Below are positions 47,583 through 57,266 of a stretch of DNA of 64,000 nucleotides, one piece after another. The translations under genes and the position numbers were made by a program. The DNA comes from Salaquimonas pukyongi. Lineage in GTDB: Bacteria > Pseudomonadota > Alphaproteobacteria > Rhizobiales > Rhizobiaceae. The stretch's first letter is position 1; each line of letters opens with the position of its first letter. Where the stretch lies: contig NZ_CP019044.1 of assembly GCF_001953055.1 (NCBI RefSeq), forward strand, positions 124,001 through 188,000, written 5' to 3'. Below the pieces are notes generated by a model. The model did no database searches. It was not told where the DNA came from and saw only the letters and a list, made by a program, of their open reading frames with translations.

Positions 47583-47823
47583 GCGGCTACAGGCCTGCAA
47601 TGCACACCATGCAACCGGCGGCACTTATACAAATATCCGAAGCCGGTTCAAGCGCGGAGTTTGGCAGATGATGAAGTCTCGCATTGCGTTGCACGCGGCG
47701 GCGCGGGATTGCCCACGAAACCGGCTTTGACGGAAAATTGTAAAGGAACTGACGGCGCCCGATGCGGGGTGCATTGCACAAGCCTGCCCGCCACCCTATT
47801 TTCCAGCGCAAGAAGGAAGCAAG

Positions 47824-48147
47824 ATGCTCAAATCGCTGTCTCGTGTTCTGGCTCTTTTCGCGCTGGCACTGGCGCTGGTAACCGCGGTGCTCGACATCAC
47901 GCGGTCTATTGCCGATTCGTCCCTCGTCATGACCCCGCTCGGGGTCGACTGGTTCAACCTGTCGCCGTCGACGCTCAATCTTGCGCAGGCAACGATTCAG
48001 CGATATGTCCACCCCTATGTCTGGGATCCCGTGATCCAGACAATTTTGCTCGCGCCCAGCTGGGTGGTGTTCGGCATATTGTGGCTGCTCTTTGCCCTGG
48101 CCGGGCGTCAGCGCAAATTGCGGCTGCAGGACCGCTATGGCGACTAG
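47824..48147 (+). CDS. Conserved hypothetical membrane protein
   Basis: 107 residues with two hydrophobic helices (LALFALALALVTAVLDI and WVVFGILWLLFALAG) and a basic C-terminal tail (GRQRKLRLQDRYGD). The middle, SLVMTPLGVDWFNLSPSTLN, is a recognisable feature of a small rhizobial membrane family of unknown role. Its stop TAG at 48145-48147 is the first codon-like triplet of the MITE-like element that follows. Confidence 0.7.
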   Translation: MLKSLSRVLALFALALALVTAVLDITRSIADSSLVMTPLGVDWFNLSPSTLNLAQATIQRYVHPYVWDPVIQTILLAPSWVVFGILWLLFALAGRQRKLRLQDRYGD

Positions 48148-48394
48148 AGCGTGTCCGGTTTAAATGGAAGCAGTTTGCATGGATGGATTTTTCGTTTCTG
48201 GCAAGGAGAACACCGCAGCGCGGTGCCTTGCCACCTCGCGAGGATTTCGACGAAGCCAGAACGCAAAAGACACCACAGCCGGGCACTTAACATCATGAAT
48301 GTATCGGGTTTTCTGCAATCGTTTGAACCTGGTTCCTTGCCGAAGACCAAACTCCCGGCGCTCAAACGGTTCCATTTAAGCCAGACACGCTCTA
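48145..48394. mobile_element. MITE-like element with inverted terminal repeats at CTAG sites (complete copy)
   Basis: A 250-base unit. The left end TAGAGCGTGTCCGGTTTAAA is mirrored by the right end TTTAAGCCAGACACGCTCTA with two mismatches in about 25 bases. CTAG flanks both ends (48144-48147 and 48392-48395), consistent with TA duplication at a CTAG target as seen for IS630-type elements. An internal hairpin lies at 48218-48239. No transposase is encoded. A short ORF inside (MDGFFVSGKENTAARCL...) recurs in other copies and is not considered a gene. Confidence 0.8.
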
Positions 48395-48438
48395 GATCCA
48401 GCCTGGTCTGATCATGGGCGGCATGAGGGAGTTTCGCC

Positions 48439-49097
48439 ATGTTCCTGATCAACATGCTTACCAGGAAGATGAAGCTGCCCACGGCGCAGGAAGCCCTTCC
48501 CGGCCGCAGTGAACCCCTGCTCACCGCCGAAACCCACTTCGTCAACGGCAATCCCCTGAAGGGCCTTATCCCGACCATCTTGAATCAGCGGTGTTCGGCC
48601 TTGGCTGTTTCTGGGGCGCAGAGCAGCTTTTCTGGCAAACGCCCGGCGTCTGGGTGACCGCGGCAGGTTATGCCGGCGGTTTCACCCCCAATCCGACCTA
48701 TCAGGAAACCTGCAGCGGCATGACAGGCCATACCGAAGTGGTTTTGGTGGTGTTTGACCCGAAGAAAGTCACCTATGAGGAATTGCTGGCCCTGTTCTGG
48801 GAAAGCCACGACCCCACCCAGGGCATGCGGCAGGGTAACGACAATGGCACGCAATACCGATCAGCCATCTTCACCTTGTCTCCGCAGCAATTGCGGGCAG
48901 CCCTTGCAAGCCGCGAGCGCTATCAGCAGGCCCTTGATGCCGCCGGCAGGAAAGACAAGATTACCACGGAAATCCGCGAAGCACCGGAGTTCTATTTTGC
49001 CGAGGAATACCACCAGCAATATCTGGCCAAAAACCCGTCGGGCTATTGTGGTATCGGGGGAACAGGCGTGAGCTGCCCGGCAGCACCGCAAAACTGA
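48439..49097 (+). pseudogene. msrA: Peptide methionine sulfoxide reductase A, frameshifted near its N-terminus
   Basis: The leading 45 residues (MFLINMLTRKMK to [12 protein letters not shown]) and the body from [14 protein letters not shown] onward are both normal for long-form MsrA but lie in different frames. A run of three Cs at 48570-48572 lacks one base; with it the frame would read through to [13 protein letters not shown]. The active Cys is in GCFWGAE and the resolving cysteines are in [12 protein letters not shown]. Without correction only a shorter product from an ATG at 48591 would be made. MsrA repairs oxidised methionine. A homopolymer assembly error is plausible, as for cysK. Confidence 0.88.
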
Positions 49098-49121
49098 CGA
49101 ATTACCGGAGTTACAGGTCGC

Positions 49122-49589
49122 CTATCGCGCCCGGCGCACCCGCACCACCACATCGACGGAGGCGATTTCCATGCCTTCCGGTGCGGTCGGCAGGTTGACG
49201 ATCGAAACCCCGGTCTTCGGCATGTCCACCACTTCTTCGGTATCTTCCAGGTAGAAGTGGTGATGATCGCCGGTATTGGTGTCGAAATAGGTCTTCGAAG
49301 AGTCGATGGAGATCGCTTTCAGCAGGCCGGCCCGGGTAAATTGGTGCAGCGTGTTGTAGATCGTGGCAAGCGATACCGGCACTCCGGCCTGGCCTGCTTC
49401 ATCGAACAGGATTTCCGCCGAGATATGCCGGTCGCCTTTCCCAAACAGAAGGTCAGCGAGCGCCATGCGCTGACGTGTCGGCCGCAACCCCGCCTCGCGC
49501 AGCATTTTGCAGGTGCTGTCGCACCCCGCACATGCCTGCTCTGCATGGCAGAAAACACCGTCACCGGGCATTGTTTCATTCCGTTTCAT
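49122..49589 (-). CDS. irr: Fur family iron response regulator Irr
   Basis: 155 residues from the ATG at 49589, with AGGGA seven bases upstream. The Fur-type winged helix (AGLRPTRQRMALADLLFGKGDRH, LATIYNTLHQFTRAGLLKAI) and the HHHF metal/heme-binding stretch (GDHHHFYLED) match rhizobial Irr. The Cys-rich N-terminal segment (CHAEQACAGCDSTCK) could be a heme regulatory region. Irr senses heme and controls iron genes in alphaproteobacteria. Next to it, divergently, is fabA: the irr-fabA-fabB-fabI order is conserved in rhizobia. Confidence 0.92.
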   Translation of the reverse strand: MKRNETMPGDGVFCHAEQACAGCDSTCKMLREAGLRPTRQRMALADLLFGKGDRHISAEILFDEAGQAGVPVSLATIYNTLHQFTRAGLLKAISIDSSKTYFDTNTGDHHHFYLEDTEEVVDMPKTGVSIVNLPTAPEGMEIASVDVVVRVRRAR

Positions 49590-49945
49590 GTATGGTTCCC
49601 TGCTAGCCATTGTGGCCAAACCGTCCACTGCATGTCACACTTGGCATATCACGCCTGACCGGCAGCTCTAACCACCACCGCCCGCAGGCGCCGGGAGTTC
49701 GAAGAGCCACGCCCTGCCGTCAGTATATAATTCCCGGCGCCCCTAATCGCAATAGATTGCCGCCTGCGGCCGATTGCCAGAGCGAGCAAATTCCAGGAGC
49801 GGCAGTTCGAGCACGCAGCAAGTTGCAATATTGTGCAATTTCCCGGAATCAACTGGAGGGAAAAACTCGCCAAACTTCCTTTGGTTTTTGAAAATTTCCT
49901 GTGTTAAGACGGCGCAAATGTGGAGGAAACCTGTAGCGGGGCGAA
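49590..49945. promoter_or_regulatory. Divergent irr-fabA promoter region
   Basis: A 356-base gap holding the promoters of irr (leftward) and fabA (rightward). A TTGCA-N6-TGCAA inverted repeat lies at 49823-49838, about 110 bases before fabA. I see no clear Irr/ICE box and no RNA gene. Confidence 0.4.
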
Positions 49946-50461
49946 ATGGCCGAAAAACAATCGAGTTACACCTACGAGGAATTGCTGGCTTGCGGACGCG
50001 GAGAACTGTTCGGGCCAGGTAATGCGCAGCTTCCTGCCCCGCCAATGCTGATGTTTGACCGCATTACGGAAGTTTCTGAATCCGGCGGTGCCCATGGCAA
50101 GGGGTGTATCCGCGCCGAACTCGATGTCAAACCCGACCTGTGGTTTTTTCCCTGCCATTTCATCGGCAACGAGATCATGCCGGGCTGTTTGGGCCTTGAT
50201 GCGCTTTGGCAGCTCACAGGTTTTTATCTTGGCTGGCTCGGCCTGCCGGGCTACGGCATGGCGCTGTCGACCGGCGAGGTGAAGTTCAAGGGAATGGTCA
50301 CGCCGAAGACCAAGCTGGTCGAGTATGGCGTCGACTTCAAACGGGTCATGAGTGGCCGGCTAAACCTCGGTATTGCCGATGGCTGGCTGAAAGCCGATGG
50401 CGAGCAGATTTACACGGCATCCGATCTCAAGGTTGGCCTGTCGAAAGAAAAGGCTTCCTGA
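49946..50461 (+). CDS. fabA: 3-hydroxydecanoyl-ACP dehydratase/isomerase FabA
   Basis: 171 residues. The active His lies in [23 protein letters not shown], and the FabA-type segment [19 protein letters not shown] follows. FabA dehydrates 3-hydroxydecanoyl-ACP and isomerises the product to cis-3-decenoyl-ACP, the branch to unsaturated fatty acids. It is followed by fabB and fabI in the usual order. Confidence 0.97.
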   Translation: MAEKQSSYTYEELLACGRGELFGPGNAQLPAPPMLMFDRITEVSESGGAHGKGCIRAELDVKPDLWFFPCHFIGNEIMPGCLGLDALWQLTGFYLGWLGLPGYGMALSTGEVKFKGMVTPKTKLVEYGVDFKRVMSGRLNLGIADGWLKADGEQIYTASDLKVGLSKEKAS

Positions 50462-50556
50462 GGCAGATTGCCCGCCTGGCGAACTGGCCGGAAAAGCCGG
50501 CTTAAAAATGCGCTGCCGCAAGGCGCCGTGAAACCGAGCAGAATGGGAAACGACAT

Positions 50557-51774
50557 ATGAAACGTGTGGTTGTCACCGGAATGGGGATCGTCTCCTCGAT
50601 CGGCAACAATACCCAGGAAGTACTGTCTTCCTTGCGTGAGGCGAAGTCCGGTATCCGGCGGGCCGATGATTATGCCCAGTACGGATTCCGCTGCCAGGTG
50701 CATGGCGAACCCGATCTCGACCCTTTCGAGGTGCTCGACCGGCGCACGGCGCGCTTCATGTCCAAAGGCACTGCCTGGAACTACATCGCCATGCAGCAGG
50801 CAATTGCCGATGGCGGGCTGGAAGAAGGTGACATCATCAACCCGCGCACCGGCATCATCATGGGTTCGGGTGGTCCATCAACCCGCACGATTGTCGAAGC
50901 GGCCCAGACGACCATCGAGAAGGGCCCAAAGCGCATCGGCCCCACTGCCGTGCCCAAGGCCATGAGTTCGACCGCTTCTGCGGTGCTGGCGACCCAGTTT
51001 GAAATCAAGGGCGTCAACTATTCCATCTCTTCGGCCTGCGCCACATCCAATCACTGCATCGGCAATGCCTATGAGACCATTCAGATGGGCAAGCAGGACA
51101 TCGTCTTTGCCGGTGGCTCGGAGGATCTCGACTGGACCATGTCCAACCTGTTCGACGCCATGGGCGCGATGTCTTCGAAATTCAACGACACGCCGCAAAC
51201 AGCTTCCCGCGCCTATGACGCCAGCCGCGATGGCTTCGTCATCGCCGGGGGTGCCGGTGTGCTGGTGCTGGAAGAGCTTGAACATGCAAAGGCACGCGGC
51301 GCGAAAATATATGGCGAGATCATCGGCTATGGTGCAACGTCGGACGGCCACGACATGGTGGCGCCCTCCGGCGAGGGGGCTGCGCGCTGCATGCGGATGG
51401 CGCTGGAAACGGTGGATGCCAAGGTGGACTATATAAATCCCCATGCCACTTCGACCCCGGTGGGTGATCAGAAGGAGATCGAGGCGGTTCGCGAAGTGTT
51501 CGGCGATAATTGTCCCCCCATCTCGGCCACCAAGTCGCTGACCGGACATTCGCTGGGTGCCACGGGCGTTCAGGAGGCCATCTACTCCATGTTGATGATG
51601 AACAACGGTTTCATCTGCGAGAGCGCTCACATCGGCGAGCTCGATCCGGAGTTCTCCGACATGAACATCGTCCGCAGCCGGATGGACGATGTGTCGCTCG
51701 ATACCGTTATTTCCAATTCCTTCGGCTTCGGCGGCACCAATGCCACCCTCGCAATGCAGCGCTATCACGGTTAG
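50557..51774 (+). CDS. fabB: Beta-ketoacyl-ACP synthase I FabB
   Basis: 405 residues. The active-site Cys is in [19 protein letters not shown], and the catalytic histidines are in [11 protein letters not shown] and [13 protein letters not shown]. The Gly-rich [17 protein letters not shown] ends the protein. FabB extends the unsaturated chain made by FabA. It starts 95 bases after fabA. Confidence 0.97.
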   Translation: MKRVVVTGMGIVSSIGNNTQEVLSSLREAKSGIRRADDYAQYGFRCQVHGEPDLDPFEVLDRRTARFMSKGTAWNYIAMQQAIADGGLEEGDIINPRTGIIMGSGGPSTRTIVEAAQTTIEKGPKRIGPTAVPKAMSSTASAVLATQFEIKGVNYSISSACATSNHCIGNAYETIQMGKQDIVFAGGSEDLDWTMSNLFDAMGAMSSKFNDTPQTASRAYDASRDGFVIAGGAGVLVLEELEHAKARGAKIYGEIIGYGATSDGHDMVAPSGEGAARCMRMALETVDAKVDYINPHATSTPVGDQKEIEAVREVFGDNCPPISATKSLTGHSLGATGVQEAIYSMLMMNNGFICESAHIGELDPEFSDMNIVRSRMDDVSLDTVISNSFGFGGTNATLAMQRYHG

Positions 51775-51784
51775 GAGTTGAGTG

Positions 51785-52603
51785 ATGGACGGACTGATGA
51801 AGGGCAAACGCGGCCTCATCATGGGGGTTGCCAACGATCATTCGATCGCCTGGGGCATTGCGAAAAAACTGGCCGAACACGGCGCCGAGCTTGCCTTCAC
51901 CTATCAGGGCGAGGCTTTCGGCCGCCGGGTAAAACCGCTGGCAGAAAGCGTTGGCGCGAAACTGCTGCTGCCCTGTGATGTGGAAGATATCGAAAGCGTC
52001 GACAAGGTGTTCGAGACACTGGCCAGCGAATGGGACAGTCTTGATTTCGTGGTCCATGCCATCGGCTTTTCCGACAAGAGTGAGTTGAAAGGGCTTTACG
52101 CCGACACCACGCGTGCCAATTTTTCGCGCACCATGGTGATTTCCTGTTTCTCGTTTACCGAACTTGCCAAACGCGCAGCCGGCCTGATGAAGGCGGGCGG
52201 TGCGATGCTGACCCTCACCTATGGCGGGTCGACCCGGGTCATGCCCAACTACAACGTCATGGGGGTTGCCAAGGCGGCGCTGGAGGCAAGCGTGCGGTAT
52301 CTGGCAACCGATTTCGGACCCAAGAACATCCGTGTCAATGCGATCTCCGCTGGCCCGGTGCGAACCCTTGCCGGTGCAGGCGTTGCCGACGCCCGCATGA
52401 TGTTCAACTACCAAAAGCAGAACGCGCCCCTGCGCCGCACTGTCGACATCGACGAAATCGGCGGTTCCGCGCTTTACCTGCTGAGCGATCTGTCTTCCGG
52501 CGTTACCGGTGAAATTCATTTCGTCGATTCAGGCTATTCCACCATTTCCATGCCCGATATTGCCAATCTGAAGGCGATGGATGCAGCCATGGACAAGGAA
52601 TAG
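51785..52603 (+). CDS. fabI: Enoyl-ACP reductase FabI
   Basis: 272 residues from the ATG at 51785 (a GTG at 51782 is possible). NADH-binding GVANDHSIAWGIAKKL, and the catalytic Tyr-x6-Lys in YNVMGVAKAALEASVRYLA are present. It is the last reduction of each elongation cycle and completes the fabA-fabB-fabI operon. Confidence 0.96.
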   Translation: MDGLMKGKRGLIMGVANDHSIAWGIAKKLAEHGAELAFTYQGEAFGRRVKPLAESVGAKLLLPCDVEDIESVDKVFETLASEWDSLDFVVHAIGFSDKSELKGLYADTTRANFSRTMVISCFSFTELAKRAAGLMKAGGAMLTLTYGGSTRVMPNYNVMGVAKAALEASVRYLATDFGPKNIRVNAISAGPVRTLAGAGVADARMMFNYQKQNAPLRRTVDIDEIGGSALYLLSDLSSGVTGEIHFVDSGYSTISMPDIANLKAMDAAMDKE

Positions 52604-52652
52604 GAATTATCTTGCATACCCTTGTCCGGCTCTTCTTCCATTCGCTGCCGGA

Positions 52653-52666
52653 TTGATCCAGATCAA
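52653..52666 (+). promoter_or_regulatory. FNR/FixK-type box TTGATCCAGATCAA
   Basis: A perfect TTGAT-N4-ATCAA palindrome, the consensus of FNR/FixK-family oxygen-responsive regulators, 56 bases before the DUF6455 ATG. If used as a class II site at about -41, transcription would start near 52701. Confidence 0.8.
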
Positions 52667-52682
52667 AGTGCTTGCCCTCCAG

Positions 52683-52701
52683 CAGTGTCAGTCTGACACT
52701 G
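52683..52701. promoter_or_regulatory. Perfect palindrome CAGTGTCAG-T-CTGACACTG
   Basis: Nine-base arms with one central base lie between the FNR-type box and the DUF6455 gene, where the -10 region or transcript start would be expected. It could be an operator for a second regulator, or a transcript hairpin. Confidence 0.5.
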
Positions 52702-52722
52702 CGAGCAATGGAGGCATGAACG

Positions 52723-52998
52723 ATGACCTTTTTCAGCCGAGTCGGCGCAAATCTTGATCTGATGCAGGAAATGTTCCGTCAAACGGGGGCACTGGACAAG
52801 GCTTTGTCGGGAAATGCCAACATTGCCTGCAGCAATGCTTCCTCCCTCAGACAGGCGGTCCACCGGTGCGCTTCTTGCGACAGTGTGGCCGCCTGTCAAA
52901 GGTGGCTTGAGCTGGGCAGCGAAGACGCATTGCATGACCGCACGCCGCCGGCATTCTGCCCCAACAGCGCCCTGCAGGCCCAATTGAAGCGGATTTGA
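52723..52998 (+). CDS. DUF6455 family protein
   Basis: 91 residues, no signal peptide. The family pattern is a Cys cluster: RCASCDSVAACQRWL followed by PPAFCPNSALQAQL near the C-terminus, which could bind metal. Function is unknown. The FNR/FixK-type box upstream suggests expression under low oxygen. It stands alone between fabI and the RsmC-like gene. Confidence 0.75.
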   Translation: MTFFSRVGANLDLMQEMFRQTGALDKALSGNANIACSNASSLRQAVHRCASCDSVAACQRWLELGSEDALHDRTPPAFCPNSALQAQLKRI

Positions 52999-53020
52999 GC
53001 TCCAGTACGCTGGAACGCTA

Positions 53021-54052
53021 CTACCGTACAGCCTTGAAAACCTTGTAGCCTTCTTCTTCAGCCAGTTTTTCAACGCGGCTGAAGCACTTTGTCAGCGTTT
53101 CCTCATAGGGGAGCGTGCGGTTGGCAACCATAAGCAGTTTGCCGCCTTTGACGAGACAGTTTGCCGCCTTTTTGATGAAAGCCTGGCCGATGTCCGTACG
53201 GGCCTGGCGGCTGCCTGCATGGCCCTGATGAAAAGGCGGGTTCATGACAACCCAGTCAAAACGCTGGCTGACAGGCTCAGCCGTAAGGTCCAGCCAGTGA
53301 AAATTCGCGGCCAGGCTGGAGCACTCTGAAAGCAGGGTCCTGGCAGCATCAAGCGCCAGATAGTCGGCTTCAAACAGATCGAGCGAGGCAATCTCGCCGC
53401 CTGCCTTTGCAACCTGCCGGGACAGATATCCCCAGCCGGCCCCGAAATCGGCTACCTTGCCCGATATTTCGCCGGAAAAGTGCCCGGCCAGCAATCGCGA
53501 GCCGGAATCCGGCCCGGCGGCGGAAAAAAGGCCCGCATGGCTGTTTTCCTGCGGGGTTTTCCCGAATGTCTCTGGCAGAGGGGTTTCCCCGCGCTGCATT
53601 AGCACGCACAGGGCATGATATTTTGAAAACCGTTGCCGGATTCCGAAGGCTTTTGACAGCTGTTTGGCAAATCCCTCGACACCAGACCGCTTTTCCCCGC
53701 AAATGAGGATCTGGCCGCCCGGCTTGACCATTTCCCAGGCCCGTCGGAAGCCCTGTTCATTTGCCGCCCGCGACCGGCTGGCAAAGAGCATTGCATGGTC
53801 GAACGCGGTGCCTTTTTCCAGTTGCGCTACGGCGTTGTAGCCGGCCTGCTGCAATTCCAGAAAAAGCGGCCTGAAGCCCTGTTCGCAATGCATCACAGCG
53901 CGGAACAGGCTGTTGTTGAACCCTGCTTCGTCGATCGCGGTGGCGGGCAGGGTATGGGCGTTGAACACGGCCCATTGCTCGCCGGATTGCGGGGCGATGG
54001 CAAAATCCCGTTCGAAACCGGCAATCAGGGCATGGCGGAAATCACGCGGCAT
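53021..54052 (-). CDS. RsmC-like class I SAM methyltransferase
   Basis: 343 residues from the ATG at 54052 (a TTG at 54079 would add nine). The N-terminal domain (about 1-180) is a degenerate methyltransferase-like fold. The C-terminal domain has SAM motif VADFGAGWGYLSRQVAKAG and the catalytic NPPF in WVVMNPPFHQG, typical of enzymes that methylate the exocyclic amine of guanine in rRNA. The two-domain plan is that of RsmC (16S G1207). Target is inferred. Confidence 0.85.
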   Translation of the reverse strand: MPRDFRHALIAGFERDFAIAPQSGEQWAVFNAHTLPATAIDEAGFNNSLFRAVMHCEQGFRPLFLELQQAGYNAVAQLEKGTAFDHAMLFASRSRAANEQGFRRAWEMVKPGGQILICGEKRSGVEGFAKQLSKAFGIRQRFSKYHALCVLMQRGETPLPETFGKTPQENSHAGLFSAAGPDSGSRLLAGHFSGEISGKVADFGAGWGYLSRQVAKAGGEIASLDLFEADYLALDAARTLLSECSSLAANFHWLDLTAEPVSQRFDWVVMNPPFHQGHAGSRQARTDIGQAFIKKAANCLVKGGKLLMVANRTLPYEETLTKCFSRVEKLAEEEGYKVFKAVR

Positions 54053-54140
54053 TGGCTCACCAAGGGTTGGGCGCAACAAAGATGGAGCACATCAAGAGTG
54101 GCTCAATCCGCCTTGGACAGGGGCGAGCTGCCCGCATGGG

Positions 54141-54758
54141 TCAACCGGCGTAGGGCACGGCCGTATTGGCCGGATCGCTGGTAAAGTACTCGATACGGCG
54201 CTGGATTTCGCCAAGATCGGCTTCCGCCCGGCCGATCTCCCGGTTCCAGTCGCGGATATCCTGGCGGTGGCGCCGGATTTCCCGTCTGGCGTCGTCCTGG
54301 TCGACCTTGCCCTTGCTGATCTTTTCTTCAAGATCGTCAATCGAGTACTCTGCCGAGCGGATGCGGCCTTCCAGATTGCGGATATTGCCCTTCGTGCTGC
54401 TTTCCTCAAGTCCAAGCCGGTAGCCGCTCAGGAAGCCGGCCTCCAGCTGGGGCGGGCAGACATTGTGATAGGCGCTGCCGGACTGGCCATGGGAAAGTCC
54501 GCGAAGCGGCGTGCAGAATTTCAACAGGCCGCGCTGATAACCTTCGTTCCAGGCGGTCTGGTCCGGCACCACATTTGCCCGTTCACAGGACTTGGCATGA
54601 TTGCCAAACCGCTTTTGCGGGTCCCGGCCCTCCGATCCGTCCTGTTCGCCGATGACGCGCCAGTCGGCGGCGATGCATTCATCCTTCGACAGCGTCTGGC
54701 AGGAAGCCAGGAGCAGCGAAACGGCAAGCAACAGAAAGGCGGAAACGGCAAGGCGCAT
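54141..54758 (-). CDS. DUF2799 family lipoprotein
   Basis: 205 residues. The lipobox LLASC puts the acylated Cys at about 20. The DUF2799 pattern follows: ADWRVIGEQDGSEGRDPQKRF, WNEGYQRGLLKFCTP and GFLSGYRLGLEESS. A charged coiled-coil stretch (about 125-195) ends the protein. It is probably an outer-membrane or periplasmic lipoprotein of unknown role. Confidence 0.8.
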   Translation of the reverse strand: MRLAVSAFLLLAVSLLLASCQTLSKDECIAADWRVIGEQDGSEGRDPQKRFGNHAKSCERANVVPDQTAWNEGYQRGLLKFCTPLRGLSHGQSGSAYHNVCPPQLEAGFLSGYRLGLEESSTKGNIRNLEGRIRSAEYSIDDLEEKISKGKVDQDDARREIRRHRQDIRDWNREIGRAEADLGEIQRRIEYFTSDPANTAVPYAG

Positions 54759-54850
54759 GAATTACCCCCAGAACAAACATATCAAGGCTGCCCCGCCTGT
54801 TTCCTGCCATCCCGCGTGCGCACAAGCAACAAAAAAGCTGGCCAACAAAA

Positions 54851-54876
54851 AAGGCCGGGTTGCCCCGGCCTTTCAG
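54851..54876 (-). terminator. Rho-independent terminator of the pnp operon
   Basis: Perfect arms AAGGCCGGG (54851-54859) and CCCGGCCTT (54864-54872). On the minus strand the stem is followed by TTTTTTG. It lies about 24 bases after the pnp stop. Confidence 0.85.
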
Positions 54877-54895
54877 AACGAAATCGCTTGTGCGA

Positions 54896-57040
54896 TCAGT
54901 CGTCGTCTTCATCGTCGTTGGCCGGCTTTTCTCCGGCGGTGATTTCCTCGCCGCTTTCCTGATCAACGACCTTCATCGACAGGCGAACCTTGCCGCGGTC
55001 ATCAAAGCCCATCAGCTTGACCCAGACCTTGTCGCCTTCATTGACCACATCGGTGGTCTTGGCGACGCGCCCCTCGGTCAGTTGAGAGATATGCACCAGG
55101 CCGTCGCGGGCGCCGAAGAAATTGACGAAGGCGCCGAAATCGACGGTCTTCACCACGGTTCCCTGATAGATTTCGCCGACTTCCGGATCATCGGTGATGG
55201 AGCGGATCCATTTGACCGCAGCTTCGATCTCCTTGGCGGCGGAAGAAGCGACCTTCACCGTACCATCGTCCTCAATGGAGACCTTGGCGCCGGTCTTCTC
55301 GACGATTTCGCGGATGACCTTGCCGCCTGAACCGATCACTTCGCGGATCTTGTCGGTAGGAATCTTGAAGCTCTCGATGCGCGGTGCAAATTCGCCCAGC
55401 TCTGCACGGCTGGCTGACAGCGCCTTGGACATTTCGCCCAGAATATGGACGCGGCCACCCTTGGCCTGTTCCAGGGCGACTTCCATGATTTCCTTGGTGA
55501 TGCCGGTGATCTTGATGTCCATTTGCAGCGAAGTGATGCCGTCTTCGGTGCCGGCAACCTTGAAGTCCATGTCGCCGAGATGGTCTTCATCGCCCAGAAT
55601 GTCCGACAGTACGGCAAAATCATCGCCTTCCTTGATCAGACCCATGGCGATGCCGGCAACCGGCGCCTTCAGCGGCACGCCTGCATCCATGAAGGCAAGC
55701 GATGTGCCGCAAACCGTGGCCATCGAGGAAGAGCCGTTGGACTCGGTAATCTCGGAAACCGCCCGCAGGGTATAGGGGAATTCCTCATGGCTGGGCAGCA
55801 CGGCGCGAACCGCCCGCCAGGCAAGCTTGCCATGGCCGACTTCGCGGCGCGAGGTGAAGCCGATACGGCCGGTCTCGCCAACCGAATAGGGCGGGAAGTT
55901 GTAATGCAGCAGGAAGTGTTCCTTGTAGGTGCCGGTCAGCGCATCGATGAACTGTTCGTCATCCGATGTGCCAAGCGTTGCAACCACCAGAGCCTGGGTT
56001 TCGCCACGGGTAAACAGCGCCGAACCGTGCGCACGCGGAAGGATGCCCACTTCGGCTTCGATCGGGCGCACTGTCGAAAGGTCACGGCCATCGATACGCT
56101 TGCTGGTCTTGATGATCGAACCGCGCACGACCTGGGCCTGAACGCTTTTGAAAACGGCAGAAAGCGTGTTGGCCTCTTCCGAGGTTGCATTCTCATCGAG
56201 AAAGGCTTCCTTTGCTTTTGCCTTTGCCTCGTCAAGCGCGGCATACCGGTCCTGCTTGTCGGAAATCTTGTAGGCTTTTTCGATATCCTTGCCGACCAGC
56301 TTGATGAGTTTTCCCTGCAGGTCGGAATGGTCCGGCACAATGTGCTCGCGGGGTTCCTTGGCAGCCTTTTCAGCCAGCTTTGAAATCGCCTCGATAACCG
56401 GCTGGAACTCTCCATGACCGAACATGACGGCGCCGAGCATGGTCTCTTCGGAAAGTTCGTTGGCTTCCGATTCAACCATCAGAACCGCGTCGGAAGTGCC
56501 GGCAACGACGAGATCGAGATCGGATTCGGGCATTTCGTCGATATTCGGGTTGAGGATGTATTCGCCGTCGATATAGCCGACCCGCGCGCCGCCGATCGGG
56601 CCCTGGAAGGGAACGCCGGAAAGGGTCAGCGCCGCGGAGGTGGCGATCATGGCAACGACGTCCGGGTTGTTTTCCAGGTCGTGGGAAATGACCATGCAGG
56701 TCACCTGGGTGTCGTTCTTGTAGCCGTCGGCAAACAGCGGCCGGATGGGCCGGTCAATCAGGCGGCAAACCAGAATTTCGTTTTCCGAGGGGCGTGCTTC
56801 GCGCTTGAAAAAGCCGCCGGGTATCTTGCCGGCCGAATAGGCTTTTTCGATGTAGTTTACGGTGAGCGGAAAGAAGTCGAGGTCCGGCTTGGCGGTTTTT
56901 TCCGACACGACGGCGCACATGACGGTCGTTTCGCCATAGGTGGCGATGACACAGGCATCGGCCTGGCGGGCAATCTTGCCGGTTTCCAGCGTCAGGGGGC
57001 GGCCGCCCCATTCGATTTCGATTGAGTGATGGTCAAACAT
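54896..57040 (-). CDS. pnp: Polyribonucleotide nucleotidyltransferase (PNPase)
   Basis: 714 residues from the ATG at 57040 ([16 protein letters not shown]), a normal length. Two RNase PH domains, the second with [15 protein letters not shown] and the phosphate site [19 protein letters not shown], flank an all-helical linker. The KH domain has [21 protein letters not shown] and the S1 domain has [20 protein letters not shown]. The tail is acidic (NDDEDDD). It degrades RNA 3' to 5' using phosphate. It is the last gene of the leftward nusA-infB-rbfA-truB-rpsO-pnp cluster. Confidence 0.97.
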   Translation of the reverse strand: MFDHHSIEIEWGGRPLTLETGKIARQADACVIATYGETTVMCAVVSEKTAKPDLDFFPLTVNYIEKAYSAGKIPGGFFKREARPSENEILVCRLIDRPIRPLFADGYKNDTQVTCMVISHDLENNPDVVAMIATSAALTLSGVPFQGPIGGARVGYIDGEYILNPNIDEMPESDLDLVVAGTSDAVLMVESEANELSEETMLGAVMFGHGEFQPVIEAISKLAEKAAKEPREHIVPDHSDLQGKLIKLVGKDIEKAYKISDKQDRYAALDEAKAKAKEAFLDENATSEEANTLSAVFKSVQAQVVRGSIIKTSKRIDGRDLSTVRPIEAEVGILPRAHGSALFTRGETQALVVATLGTSDDEQFIDALTGTYKEHFLLHYNFPPYSVGETGRIGFTSRREVGHGKLAWRAVRAVLPSHEEFPYTLRAVSEITESNGSSSMATVCGTSLAFMDAGVPLKAPVAGIAMGLIKEGDDFAVLSDILGDEDHLGDMDFKVAGTEDGITSLQMDIKITGITKEIMEVALEQAKGGRVHILGEMSKALSASRAELGEFAPRIESFKIPTDKIREVIGSGGKVIREIVEKTGAKVSIEDDGTVKVASSAAKEIEAAVKWIRSITDDPEVGEIYQGTVVKTVDFGAFVNFFGARDGLVHISQLTEGRVAKTTDVVNEGDKVWVKLMGFDDRGKVRLSMKVVDQESGEEITAGEKPANDDEDDD

Positions 57041-57237
57041 GTATCTTGTCCTAGATTCGGGATGGATTCCGGCCGTAACAGGTTTCGGAATCAGTCCCGG
57101 TCCGTGCTGTTCTGGCACCCGCGGCAAGACAACGAGAAACCCGGCATCCCCGGATATCTGGTAATCCTGCCCCAATTTACGGAAGCCGGTTGTTCACGAT
57201 GGCGGCTGGCACGGTTTCAGGCCTCCATCATGAAACA

Positions 57238-57258
57238 GGCGGGCCGACAGGGCCCGCC
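57238..57258 (-). terminator. Hairpin between rpsO and pnp
   Basis: Perfect eight-base arms GGCGGGCC (57238-57245) and GGCCCGCC (57251-57258) directly after the rpsO stop, followed on the minus strand by TGTTTCATG. The T tract is weak; it may be a processing or attenuation site rather than a full stop. Confidence 0.55.
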
Positions 57259-57266
57259 CGGATACG

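Noticed and set aside
47117-47632. Leftward open frames of 100-170 codons with internal repeats
   Set aside because: They are translations of the tRNA-Ser gene and its 117-base tandem repeats, not proteins.
48179-48294. Small ORF beginning MDGFFVSGKE, repeated in the copy near 58.4 kb
   Set aside because: The reading frame follows the repeat element and the internal hairpin; differences between copies change amino acids and preserve base pairing, so it is not a conserved protein.
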